Shown: piece by piece, positions 11,911 through 25,137 of the stretch
Position numbering within the stretch: position 1 is the first letter of the stretch
Layout of the letters: each line of letters opens with the position of its first letter
Origin: Trichoplax sp. H2
Taxonomy: Eukaryota; Placozoa; Uniplacotomia; Trichoplacea
DNA: 64,000 bases
Assembly: GCA_003344405.1 (NCBI GenBank)
Contig: NOWV01000035.1
Location: 1-64,000 of the forward strand
Direction: 5' to 3'
Notes under the pieces: model-generated
What the model was told of the DNA's origin: nothing
What the model saw: the letters and a program-made list of their open reading frames with translations, nothing else
Database searches by the model: none
Program-made: the position numbers and the translations under genes

Positions 11911-14900
11911 CTAAAAGATCGACCATAACTCTGTGGGTATTTGGGCTTCCAATTGAACTTGCAACTCTGCTGGAAGTTCAGGGAAGAAATCGATACCAGT
12001 CAATTTTTCTATATCAGCAATGCTGGAAACATGTTCAAAGATTTGTGATACGGCAGACTGTAAAACAAAAGATGCAAGAATAAAATAAAGGAATACTGCT
12101 CTTTAAATATGTAAATTGTAGATATAAAATAATCATTAAAATATAAAATTAATACTACAACTAAAGAAAAATACTTATCGAACATGTTTGTGTATAACAA
12201 TTTAAAACTTAAATTATTGAGATGTAAATATCGTTGTAATGCTAAAAAATATGTCATATTTTTCAAAATTTATATATAACCGCGATTGATACAGAATGTA
12301 CCGTATACCGGATATATAGCATTTCATTACTATAGTAGAATCATAGAAAATTGCAAAATCGGTAAAGACTATTACTAATGTGAAAATAACCCAGAAAATC
12401 TGTCCATAACTACGCAATTAAAAATTATTAACGCAGAATATCATTGATGTAAAAGGCTATTATTTACAAAAGATTCCATCTAGTATCTGCAAACTATCAA
12501 TACTAAACTTAAAATATCCATTTAAACAACTGTTAATACAATTATCGTAAAAAAATTTAAAATATTCATATAATATCGCTATTACTACGGGAAAAAATAT
12601 GAAGCATCACTATGTTTTAGTATCTTCCTATCATTTAAAGTGCAGTATTAATGTAAAATTCGTGTAAGTGTTGTTAATACTAAGGTCAATTCCACATTAG
12701 CATCAGCAGATTTTATACATATGAGTACGTATAGTTTGTATGAGTTTTATGACTCAATTTTAAAACGTCATTGCATCATTATTTATGCAATTATGTTTAC
12801 ATGGTTAAATTATAATTTAGACCTCGATTTGACCGATAATAAAATATTACAAGTATTCTTACGTGACATTGAGGTGAGGCTGATTTACTATGTGGCAGTA
12901 TAAATGATAATGCTTCCAATTTACCACCACATGGTTTGTGATTGCTTGCTGATCCATTACATGCGACTTGATCCGAGTCTTGACATTTTACAACTATTTT
13001 ATAAAGATGCGTCGGAATAGCTACAGAGCCTATTTCGCCGTTTAGCCAACTGAGAATAGAAATGAGGACAATAGCTACTTACTATAATCTATTCTTTTAA
13101 TTAGCATTCTATACTAAAGTGGCTACGATACTACTTACTATGAAGGATCGCTCATGACCGTTTCATGATCGGCTTTTATCATTGCTCCTGATATAACAAA
13201 AATCCCTCCGTACTTTTTAGACCATTTATTAATTAACATCTCCAAGTAGTTCCATGGTCCTAGTTAAAGCAAGTTTTAGCATAATAGAATAAGAGGTCAA
13301 GATTTCTGTATCGTAGAATATCTACAGCTTATATAAGTTTTCTTCTATACAGGCTAGTCTAACCTGTCTTAAATGCAGCATGGAGCGGTACGATATTAGA
13401 TAACATGTTTGAATTGGATTGAGTTACCACATCGAAGCTTACATCGCCTTAATCAATTCAAATTTATCAAAATACAAATTTTATGCATTCTTTTTACAAT
13501 CACACATTGTAGGACACTAGAATATCTTCTTACTTTTAGGCATGAGATGTCCCTTTTCATAGCTGGAGTTTACATAATTTGAGCAATTAGAAGTCTGTGT
13601 TGCAATATCTAATCGTATGTCACGATGATAGCACGTGTCTTTATTAGGAGAGGCAGTCGATTCCTATCGTAGATATAATTCTATTATTTTTAGTTAAAAC
13701 TGTAGTCAAGTTATGAAGCCTTTGGAGTTTAGCCTAACCTTATCAGACAGGAAATAACCAGCGAATAAAGGTATATGGTAGATATTACTATATCCAGATA
13801 TGTATTGCTTATGATAAAGTGTACACGTATCCATAGCATTTTCATATTTAGGTACACCCCACGGGAGGTTATGCTGTTCTGAATGTTTTTCTATAATAAT
13901 TCGAGAAGTACGTTACAATTTTGCTAGCATGACTGTTTATCAGTTACTGGAGTCTTACCTTGCTCAGCAGTCATCTTTAAAGCCTCGTTACTACGAGTTA
14001 AATTGGCTCTAAGAGAAGGCTGTGAGTTAAAATTTGTAAATTTAGTTTCATAGTTATTCTAGTAATAAATGGAATGGTAGTTGATTATAACTTTAAATAC
14101 TGTTTCAATTAAAATATTATTTAAAGATAAAGTCAGCCTAATTGTAAATAGAGAAATGCAAAGATGAGAGAGTCTATAGAATTTTTGAAATTTCATAATA
14201 ATTATAAAACTGAAAAGGTAGATTGATAATCATGACGAAGTTGTTTATTATGATAGTTCAGGATTTGACATCTTAAAATTGACTTTTAACGTTAAGCTAT
14301 GATCTGTAACTAATGAAACAATGGAAACTGCAAGAATTTTGTAGATTTAGTAAATCGCCGACCGTGCGTACTTATCTTGCTGTAGCAGTTCCAGCTAATT
14401 ACAGCAGTGATCGAAGTACGGTAGCATGAAGAAGTAGAATAGTCTACAATACTTATAAGGTAATTTCATGATTGCTGGTGATGAAACGGTGTACTTATAC
14501 TATTCGTACTAACTGTGTATAAGGCCGTAGAAGTTAGCTATATAAGGTGATGTTTTTGTGTAATGTCTTAATATAACTGTTAGATAATATGAAATTGTTA
14601 TCGTGGAGACGAAGTCGATTATCTGATTTATCTTGGCCACTTTCGACTGTTATTATGAGGGAAGAAAAGTGAATTCTTCTCTTATTGAGGGTTCTATTAA
14701 TAAACGGATACTTTTAAAGTTAAACATGGAGTCTGCCTGATTTTGTATCGCGTTAGAGATTTGCTCAATTTCAATAACTCAGATTTTTGAGGTAGACCAT
14801 TTGGAACCTAAGGGTAGTAAAACCCAAGCACTATACCCGCCTGTTTATGTACGCTTGCTATGATCAGCTATTAAAATAATAATCCTGTCAGTTTCGGATC

Positions 14901-17900
14901 CATTTGACTTTATGTAAAAGACTAAATTCTATACTATGATTATTTATTTAATTAAAGTAATACTCACATGGCAAGAAGAACAAATGCATTCAGAGCAATT
15001 CTGTCTAGCTGCTAAGATTGCTGAATCTTGAGGTACTCTGCATACCTTACCTAATGACATGGAGCCGAAGGAATTTAATTATATCGTTAACTCATCTAAA
15101 TAATTTTAAATTTAGTGCTTATATTTAATAATGCCTTAATTTTCCTTCCTGATCGAATATAATCCGTCAAGTTAAATTAATTTACCGGGTTGACCAGTAC
15201 TGATTTTTGAAATTGGAGGAGGATTCTTGAGAATATGATGTAACCTTCCAAGTGTTCCGTTATTTTTAGCAGGTGGAATATTTAAAACAGCTAGATAGGA
15301 TTATTCTTATTTTATTAGAGGTGTCACAAAGTAAATGCTGAATATTCATAATTATTTTATTATACTTATATAATCTATATTTATACGGAGCAAATATGAA
15401 ATTCTAAAAGCGTATAATTTGAGCTGTCGATACAGTCGGTGCTTTATTTTCTAACTCAAATAAGGACAACTCTAGCATGTGAATGTTTATTGTATTCCTG
15501 AACTTACTTGCCATCAAGTTATAAATTTCGATATTTAAAAAGGGTTTAATAATAACTCCACTCTTAAATGCTGGCCCGCCTGCTATAAAAATTGTTCTCA
15601 TATCTGGATCCAGATTATTCCAACCATGATTAGCGCCGTGACAGAATGTGTAACGAGGACTGTACCTATGATTTAAATTTTATTTTGCTTTAATCAGCCA
15701 TAAACGATAGTTTGCAGATTATTAACGAGACTTACGATTGTCTAACGATCCAATCTTCATCTGGTAGAACTATAATTTCGGGAATACGTCTAAATGAAGC
15801 AGCAGATCATTGCATAAAGCTCGGAGGTGATATCAATTATCTTCATTAATTACAAAAATTCATTCAACTAACCTGTTATCATAATAGTGCATACGGATTG
15901 GCAAGTCTTCTTTCTTAAATACTTTCCAGTGTTTATTTTTACACTGAAAATACGTGTGTAAAACAGTCGAAGTTAACTTAAGTAGTTTGTAAAAGGCTGA
16001 ATCGATGCACTTATTGTCTGAGAAATAATAAATGCACGTATTCTCTAAAAGAATCCTTACCCGCAAGTTTTCTACAACTTCATCAACATTGCCTACAGAA
16101 ATTGAAGTAAATTAAGATTTTTACTATTTAATACATTCATGGTTATTTATGGTTTCAAATACTTAAGGTTATCTAGAACTATCCGGTCACATACAGTACA
16201 CAGTTAACTTGATCTTATATAGAGTGCAATTTTGGATTTAACAAAGAACAGTACTGCACGTATGATCGAACAATTAAAAGTCAAAGCGAATTTATGTCAT
16301 GATGATCTTAAAAATTTGCATTACTTGTAATTATCTAGTTATATTAAGGATAGAAATCTCTTTAAATATTTATAAATGCCATAGGGAAATATCCAGTAAA
16401 TTAACTAATCCTATTGCATTAATAGCCCTCATAAATTAATATTCAATTTCTGAAGCATATACAGGAAGTGAGACTCTAATTCTATGCCTCACAGTAGAAA
16501 TTTCTTTTTCTTTAATTAATTAATGCCTTCATACTGAAGGTCATCATAAATTATTGTCACAAGTGAGATATAAATATTCTGCATAGTAGGTATAAAAACC
16601 TTGTATTCATTGGTGCTTTTGCATTAAAAGAGTTGACAAATTAGTACATCATTCATACGAGTGTCAAGTAGAAGCAAATATCTCTTCTCCTATTTGCTAA
16701 CTTAAACATTGATCGTATAACAAACGCTAAACAAGTTACTATAATTTTCAAAGCGACGTACCTTCTTTAGTTTGAATACCGCCAAAGGGTCCAGAATTGC
16801 GTACATAGACTTCAGTTGTATTGATATACTACATCAATTACAGATCAAGTAATCAGTTAACGATAGCGAGATCAATATTTTATAACGTTATACTACTAAT
16901 AATTTATTCATAGAAAAGATTACCTTGTTGAAATAAAGAATTCGGTTACAGCATGTTTTTCTCATACCTTGAAATGTCAAATAAATAATAAAATTTCACA
17001 AGATACATGAATGCTAGATGATAGCACCTAGTAGATTAAGTAGTATTATTCATTAAAGAAATGGCACCATGCTTTATCAGCAATAAGCTTAAGTCTTGTA
17101 TTAAACCTCAAAGTGTTTTATGCTTACCATGATCTGCGGTTATGATAATATTTACGCAATCTTGCATTCCTCGCTTCTTTAAGCCGTAGAAAATAGCTCC
17201 CATTACATCGTCAACGATTTTAATTTGCTCATTTACCTAAAATGGATTTAAAATAGTTTATCTTTAATAATGTAAATTTATTTATAACGCAAATTGTATC
17301 AATCTAGCCAGGATAGACATATTGAAGAAATAGAATCTGAAATTATGAAATAAATATTGAAACATGATGGTAGCATACCTCAGCTGAATCTGGGCCATAT
17401 CGATGTCCTGCAGTATCTGGTTGATCAAAATACATGGTTACCATGCTAGGACTGTAGAAAACAGTAGGCCTAGTTAGTCAATTTTCAAACGGCATTGTGG
17501 ACTGGGCAATCCAAAAGTATTCAGAAAGCAAAACTTTACCGTTCATCATCAGGCATTTCCATCCATTTAAAAAATTGATCCACGCGATCCATGAAAGGCA
17601 CTCTTCTATAATACGTAAATAAGGAAAATATAATACGTGCAACGGTCACATCAGCAAAAAAAATATATTTCGAAGTGCGATATACTTCCATCACAGCACG
17701 CGATTATCAATAATTTATCAACAAATTCAGATCAAGAACGGTAACTACATTTGTGCTACATACCCAGAGTAGGTATACCAATAATTTGGTTGATAGCCTA
17801 ACAGTGGGAAAGAATAGATTATAATTACTATTAACGGTGCGTATTAAATTTCACACAACACAACTAATATGAAGCTAAGAATTTGCTAGTTAGTATTATT

Positions 17901-20900
17901 TAACTTTTGGTTGGATAAAAGAAAGCACAATGTTCGCGTGCACCAAAAATGTGAATTGAATGCTTTTGATATCGTTTTGCCTCATGAAAATATTATAAGT
18001 GCTAAACCATGTTGGTTATCGCTTTACTAATCATACTACGTTATTACAGTGATTATAATCTACCATAATAGCAATATCATTCTATGCTAAAACTGCTCAA
18101 TTTTCGAACTTTTCAATGTAAATCATTTCTTTAGTTTAGACATCTGTCAAATTCTATGATATCAATTACCTGCAATCTTGGACTCAGAACCGACCCAAAA
18201 GTAGCTAGCTGATTTCAAATTGTGTTTTCTTGCTGTCACCCAAATCTAAAGATAAAAGGGAAACAGCGGTAATATTATAGAATAAATACGTAGTTTGGTC
18301 ATCACTGATCTTAACAGGCAATTTACTCACCGGTTCTCCACCCCACCATCTCGACTGACTCGAATTCTTCGCTCCAATATAAAATTGATCCTTAAAGACA
18401 GGATCATAAAAGCTATTTCCAATAATGCCATGGTAGGCGGGATACAGACCCTAAATCGTACATGCATAACAAGCGTGACAAATACAATTCCATCTATTTC
18501 ATCGATCTTTGTAATAGAACTAACCGTTACTATAGTATAATGATTGGGAAATGTCTTGGTAGGAAAACTAGATTGCATATATTCGGCTCGAACACCCTCC
18601 GCAGCTGTGACATAAAGCAGTGTTAGGGGGTATAAATAAACCAAGTAAATATTAGAAACGAATTTGCTTTTGAACGATAAATTGAAAAGTTACATATACA
18701 TACATATATATAGCATACATTCTAGTATAAACTAACTTAACTTGATTATTCCGTCTTCGAATTATTTACTCACCAAATTTGGATATATTAGGGGAATATC
18801 CGCGATGAAAGTAGTTCCAACGAAAGCCATCGAGAGAAACTAGCAACAGCGGTTTGACTTTTCCTCTGATATATTAAGACAATTTAAGAAGCTAGTCAAT
18901 ATCATGACTTGCAAATTACAGCAACCATTGCAATACTTTCATTGCATCCTATAACGTGCAGCTCATACTTTTAATAGAAACGGATCAGCTTTTACATACT
19001 ATGTTAAAATCATAAACTATTCTAATTGCATGCATGCATACATACTTGCAAACGCCTGGAATAGGTGGTTTAGTCGGCTTTGAAGTTGTTGGTCGAGAAG
19101 TAATGACCGGTGGACGCGTTGGTCGCCGAGTCACTGGAGGTACAGTATTAGGAGCTTTAGTTGTCGCACTAGTTGTGCGGGTTATAGTAGAATCCTGTCC
19201 GTCTGAATGACTATTGGCTGCGATATTTTAAATTTACAAGAGTACATTTATTAGAAATGGCTAATAAATTCATTGTACAGCAATATGATTGTAAGATCTC
19301 GCTTCCTTCACTTCACTTCCATTTGATCAATTTGCTAGAATTAGCAAAATACTATCTTGTCACAATAAGTACTTATAACTAGAGTATTACTCAACTAGTT
19401 AATGCTGAAGGAATCTTTAAATTTACGTGGCACTACAATGATAAAATAGCCTATAATTCTTATCCAGTGGTTGGTTACAACACCACTGTGGTTACTTGAA
19501 TTTAGTATTGACTGATAGTTAGTTTATTTATGATTTTATCTGGATGTTTATATATACGTGCATTGTATACGTACAAATAGCATACATTTTGATACTGCTA
19601 TTTAATTTAAGTTAATGGATACGAGCGCAACTTTGTACTTTTTCGCATTCATTACGCAGGTTAGAGGATACTGACTAGAATCTTCGACCAACAACTCTAG
19701 GCGATTTATTTACAGTTAGAATATTGAGTTTATAGTAGTTGGTACATATTGAAGCATAAACTAGTGATTTTCTTCATTAATTAGCATAAAGTTTTGCTTC
19801 GTTACCAAGCAGTCATGCAATGTGTTTATCATCTATCCCATCCATGCTGATTCTATCCCACGTCTGCAACATTTTCACTCTATATCAACAGTCAAATTTA
19901 CCTGCTCTTTGCGTAAATATGCCGATAAGGAGACCAATTGCAAAGGCTACAATGATCAGAATTATCCCGGCAATCTAATTAAAACATTTAGAATTAAAAT
20001 ATCGTAAATTAAATATTAATAAGAGTTCTTGGTCTTCACTGAGTTTTGCGTTATGGTCTCGCTTAAACACTTTGCCTGATTATACTTTCTTCTGCGCCGT
20101 TGTCTAGATACCTTAGCTGCCTAGAAATACTAGGCTATATTCTCTGATAAATATACTATATCTACGGTTTAGACATGAGCAAGTCTAAACTAACCTAGAA
20201 TTACAATTACATTCTATTGACTCGAACGATATTCAGCATTATAACTCATTTCAGCTAATAATTATAATAATACTAGAAGATCGTGATAGCTAACACCGAT
20301 CTATACAAACCCTTCTAAGTGTAAGCTGGTTAGAAACGGATTAACTTGCGCTTAAATTTAGAAACAGCCTATTAATCTTATTTAGCTATACGCATATTTA
20401 GGGTAGTTTCTAACACTGGCTAATTAGATTATCATTACTGAGGAATTAATTGCTTTTGGCAATATCTTGAGATCATGTCTTAATTCATGCAGAAATGCCG
20501 GATTTTAGTTTATGGCTGCATATTTATAAGATCATTTATCGCGGTGCCACATTAAGTTATTACAACTCTCCGAAAATGAATATCGCAATCTTGTTAAGTC
20601 GTATATTGTATCATGTATCGAAGGATTACTAACGAATAAAGGTAAGTTAAGCTAGCAAGGCCTTCTTATTAACATAACTGTAGTTTATTGTGTATTAAAT
20701 CAAGTATAAAATACAGTACATTAGTAGGAGTACCTAACGAGCTTCACCAAGCTTAATTTATATTCATTATTTGCAACTCTAAAGTTAACAGATGTAGCAT
20801 ACAATCACAGAAATAGGTGTTAAAATTAAGAAAATGTCAATTGTTATTAAGGAAAAGGCTATATCGTATGCGAAGTGAAGGTAATTAGTACCGTAAGTAT

Positions 20901-21089
20901 TTTCGAAGTAACAGCTAATTTAAGACATTCATAGCAATAAGGAATTATAATTCTATCATTATTTCACGTAACTTTAATAGATTACAGTATAATTTGCCGT
21001 AGCGAATTTATTCTATGTTTAAATCTTACCAAATAGGATCTTTTTATTTTACCATCCGGTTGCTTCTTACTTTCTTCTTCAAATTGCGC
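11911..21089 (-). CDS. ENPP-like ectonucleotide pyrophosphatase/phosphodiesterase, copy B
   Basis: Predicted type II ectoenzyme hydrolysing extracellular nucleotide or phosphodiester substrates. Exons: 11911-12057 (stop 11911-11913), 12863-13049, 13139-13259, 13364-13447, 13534-13663, 13739-13890, 13959-14019, 14968-15050, 15186-15290, 15508-15665, 15736-15789, 15873-15943, 16061-16092, 16762-16828, 16924-16967, 17128-17236, 17379-17451, 17540-17605, 17764-17797, 18170-18245, 18331-18450, 18525-18604, 18774-18865, 19046-19202, 19902-19974 and 21030-21089. Order: basic cytoplasmic segment (GKIKRSYL), membrane helix, Thr/Pro-rich stalk, phosphodiesterase domain, nuclease-like domain. All six metal ligands and the nucleophile are present: SLDGF, PTKTFPNHY, PDTAGH, ADHG, NHGWNN. 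The nuclease-like motif is degenerate (YEKGH; Asn replaced in AFKTGPW). An extra intron (15051-15185) splits an exon that is single in C and D. No somatomedin-B domain. The initiator exon was not found. Confidence 0.9.
13262..14065. repeat. Near-identical tract shared with copy A (gene-conversion tract, B side)
   Basis: Partner of 41-844. It spans the B exons 13364-13447, 13534-13663, 13739-13890 and 13959-14019 with their introns. The neighbouring B exon 13139-13259 keeps a normal acceptor where A has lost it, so the left end of the exchange lies at that exon's border. Confidence 0.9.
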
Positions 21090-24000
21090 CTTTCAACAAC
21101 CGTATTGGCGTGGTTGAAAGGTAATACAGCAGAGAGAAAATAATAAATTTTATGCATATACTCTGAGTCAGGTTAAGTTTCAAGAATTAAATTAGTAGAG
21201 ATTAATCTATAATACAAATTGTTAATTTATACTGGATGAGAGAAGAAATACTAGTTGCTGCAATCTGCTAGGCAGAAAACAAGTACATCACTCTCATTGA
21301 TTACCAAATAAATTAAAATCACCTATACATTACTGCGGTGAACTCAACATTAGATGAATCAATAGCAAATTTGAACATGATTTACTAGTTATCTTCAATT
21401 TTAAGAAGCTATTTATGGGAACCGAATCATAGTTAAGTAAACTGCAGCTAAATTGAATTATCCTGTTCGATTGGTGACCTTCAGCAAGATTTTTGATATA
21501 ACTTATATCGCTAGGATGGGTTAAGCAAGAATATCTCACTTAAATCATCCAATATCAATATTTAATAAGCTCTATATCTATATTTCTAACAGTTTACTAA
21601 TAACTGCCACTGAATTGTTTTAGTATAACTTTATATCGCTAGAATGGATTAAGCAAAAACATGTCCCTTAAAATATCCAATATCAACATTTAATAGATTC
21701 TATATCGCCATCTCGAACAATTTGCCAATAACTGGTATTGATCATCATACGACAAGCGCTTCCTAAAACTTTCTACAAGGAATCCTATAATTTAACTCAG
21801 CAATATTATCACTTTTTAATTTTACCTTTTCACTAAACATTTTTCTGCCTTTCCTTCTTTATGATCACAAGAAATTTTCTTATCTTCCGTTAAACGGAAG
21901 CAAAATGAACCAGTTTAAGCAAAAAAAAAAATAAGAACAGCAAACGCTAGTATAAATTGTTATGAAATTTACTATGGGAAGATGTGATTGGACAAGATCG
22001 ATTAAGCCACGTGCTTGGATTCCTATAGTTTCTAATGTCTGGACAAATAATTATATCTATAATTTACTTGTAATGTGTACGATATTATGATCAATTTATA
22101 AGAGGCTTAAGTGCATCGATTATTTAAGCAGTCCAACCCTATCTTGAACATATAATCTCGTAATTTAGACTTTAACTAGCAATAATAATATGACTATGTC
22201 GACTTAAAGTGTGATCGTATATAAATATGCTAATGTTATTAGCTTTCTAGTTGCGATAAATGTTCACGAATAGCCAGGCAATCATCGCTAGATTAATAAT
22301 AATACCATCAGAGCCAGTTAAAGGGAGATCTTATATAAAATTCGGCTTTTATTATTTTTCTAGGTTGCAAAAGATCTTAATAAAGCATTAAAAATAGCAA
22401 ACAGGATATAGAGAAATCAATGGTTAGTTCAATAACAAAATATAAAGTCAAGAATAGGAATAATAACAGCGTAAATTTTTTTTGCTCTGATATAATCTAT
22501 AGTGTTGTAATGATATCATTGTGAATTCATTAAATCTAGAATCAGCGAGATTGTGCATACAGTCTTTACTTTATGCCCTGATAGTTAATGCAAATAAATA
22601 CTATCCAATGATATTATAAATACATAGGAAGAATTCCTCTATAGCCTAACCCAGTAATAGGGGCGATTTGCATAGTTCTATTTGTCATTATATTAGTTAA
22701 AATTAGGCAATTAATAACAAACATTAGATAATTTATATTTTTCTCTTAGGACTTACGCTAAAGAGAATAATATAGCAATATAGCAATGATATTAGAAAAT
22801 TCAAGATTAATCACTTCGTAGGCTATGATAATCATTTTGAATGTTAGTGCAATAGAATTTACTTCCTGAAACATGATATCGGACATTGAAAATAGCTTGT
22901 GCATGATGTATTTGTAAAGATTTTGGTATTATTTCATACTTAATACTTAAGTTATGAAAGCTTATCTGAATATAAACTGAACGAGTATCAACGTTATAAC
23001 AGTTGGAATTGATTTGCAATTACTCTACTTAATCTAATCAGATCGCCACCATATTTGTATCATGATTTAAACACAGTACCTGGCACAACGTCATACTTGC
23101 TTTAAATAACTTAAATAGTAACTTAAGTTAGCTCCTCCTGATTGGAATTGCGAACTTTGTCAACCACAAGTAAACAAATAAATAAGTTCATCAATCGCGT
23201 CAGTAACTGCTAAATTAGCTCCGCTAGTGCGAAATAGCTTAATGATGCAGAGTTATAAGCTTTTATCTGAATTTTCTATCGAAGTAAATCACGCACATAT
23301 ATAAATAAACTCATCTACTTAACAAAATAAACTGACTAATGGTTAGAACTGATGTATCTTAACTGGAATAGCCTCAGTAGATAGACTAGAATCTCATTGT
23401 TTTGGTTATAATCCCCTTAGGTTGATATTGTGACATACAATGGCTACCAACAGTATAGGATGAAAGTTTTAAATATTCTGAAAGTCAATCCATCGATTGT
23501 TACATCAGTGCAAATCAGTAAATTTGATACTACAGCAAGCCCTACAAAATCGATGATCGGCCACTTAAAATGACTTCAACTCAGAATATATTTGCCAGAT
23601 GTTACTAAGAGTGATGTCCTCAATTCATAATTACCTTCTATAGAGCTTACTTGGATTAATTTTCTAGCGTTATCTATTCAATTACAGAGTAAAGTAACAA
23701 ACATTAATAAGGAACACACCACTTTTAATTTTTAGCGTTAATAAAAAGCCTAAATTCTTATTGTAAATAGTTCATGACAAATTTTCTAAGGCGATAAGTA
23801 ATTTTCGATTCTCTGCAGTTACCCTAACTGTCGTAGTTTATAAACTCGTAGCAATTATTTTATTATTTAGTCAAACATTACTAACAGATTGACCCTTATA
23901 CAATCACCTTAGTAAACGTATAGTAATTGAATGATTGATTTGCTTACATCGAGAGCTAATTTATAACATACGGTAATTCAATGAGAATACAATACAAAAT

Positions 24001-25137
24001 CCAAACAGCTATTTGTTTAAGCGAATATTTTTCTAGTAGCTTTGATGATGCTACCGTATATTGAGCTAGTACACTAACAAAAGATGAGATAAATACATAG
24101 GCTATTTTGTTGAGCAGTATCTTAAAGAATACATATATTTACGCCTATCAAATAATTTCTGTAACACTTGACAGCTATTGATGCTAGATACTATCATATA
24201 ATTGAGTAGCACTAGTACGATTATATTATGATAAAATCTAATGATTGAAATATGAGTGAATTTCTTTTCTATACAGCAAGAGTTATATATTTTTCCTTAG
24301 TGGTATGGTTTAAGATATTAAATGTGATAATGTGATTGATTTAGAACTAGACAGTTGTAAATATTATGGTAAAATTGCAATATTCAACTATTAATGGATT
24401 TCCATCAACGACTATGTAGACGTAGGTTAAGTACTATGCAATATACAGTGTTATAATCAAAATTGCAGTTGTCACACTTTTAAATTGTTTATTGGAATAA
24501 GTTACTGTTAGCTCATAATATATAATTAACACATATATATGTTCTATAAAAATTAATATAATTGCCTGCGTATAGAAAATACTATATTCCGATATAGGAA
24601 ATGATTAACAAATTGCACAGATGGAATTTGGCACAAGTATATAAGGAAGTGCACTTGTACTCAAGGAAGGAGTAATTTAAGCTGCGTAGTGTAATAACAG
24701 TGAATAAAGCTAGCTTTTAATATTACTTAAAAGCTTCTAGACTGGCTCTTACCGTTGACTAAGGTCTTTTGCGAAGGTAGTGAAAATAGTGACGCTTGGT
24801 AGCAGTCTTATAGTACGGTAGAAGGCTTTACAGGTAATTATAGAAAAAGGATTCATTGTAGCAAACGGCGTTATGACACTTAGATTAGAATAATATTGAC
24901 AATCGCGATATTGCGATTAATACCCGCGATATGCAAGCGACGTTTTAAGATAGATGCAATTAAGCAACATAGCTGACAAATGAAAACGATTATCGTTAAT
25001 GACGTTATATTAAAATAATATTCTGTAATTCTAAAATTGATTTCCAGCTACAGTACACTATATCTCAGTATTACAACATATATATTTCACCATAACAGTA
25101 TATCATGAAGTCGTATATACTATAATCATGATGTTTG
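21090..25137. other. Region between ENPP copy B and the TPR gene
   Basis: It should hold the promoter and first exon of copy B (minus strand) and the 3' end of the TPR gene, but neither could be fixed. It contains the tandem duplication at 21491-21742 and the conserved patch at 23127-23200. From about 23.7 kb onwards nothing is recognisable: AT-rich sequence with short, unsupported open frames. Confidence 0.45.
21491..21742. repeat. Imperfect tandem duplication, unit about 126 bp
   Basis: Units at about 21491-21616 and 21617-21742 share long stretches such as ATATCGCTAG and CCAATATCAA in the same order. Copy A's matching region (about 8290-8430) has only one unit, so the duplication arose after the A/B split. 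Confidence 0.75.

Larger units (their letters stand above)
13240..23700. repeat. Segmental duplication block B (paired with 1-10470)
   Basis: Same orientation and order as block A, with exons and several non-coding anchors conserved. It contains a local tandem duplication (21491-21742) that block A lacks, while block A has the 87-bp repeat and the relic exon that block B lacks. The right edge is approximate. Confidence 0.7.

Noticed and set aside
18295-18540. Plus-strand open frame of 81 codons
   Set aside because: Antisense shadow of the ENPP copy B catalytic exons at 18331-18450 and 18525-18604.
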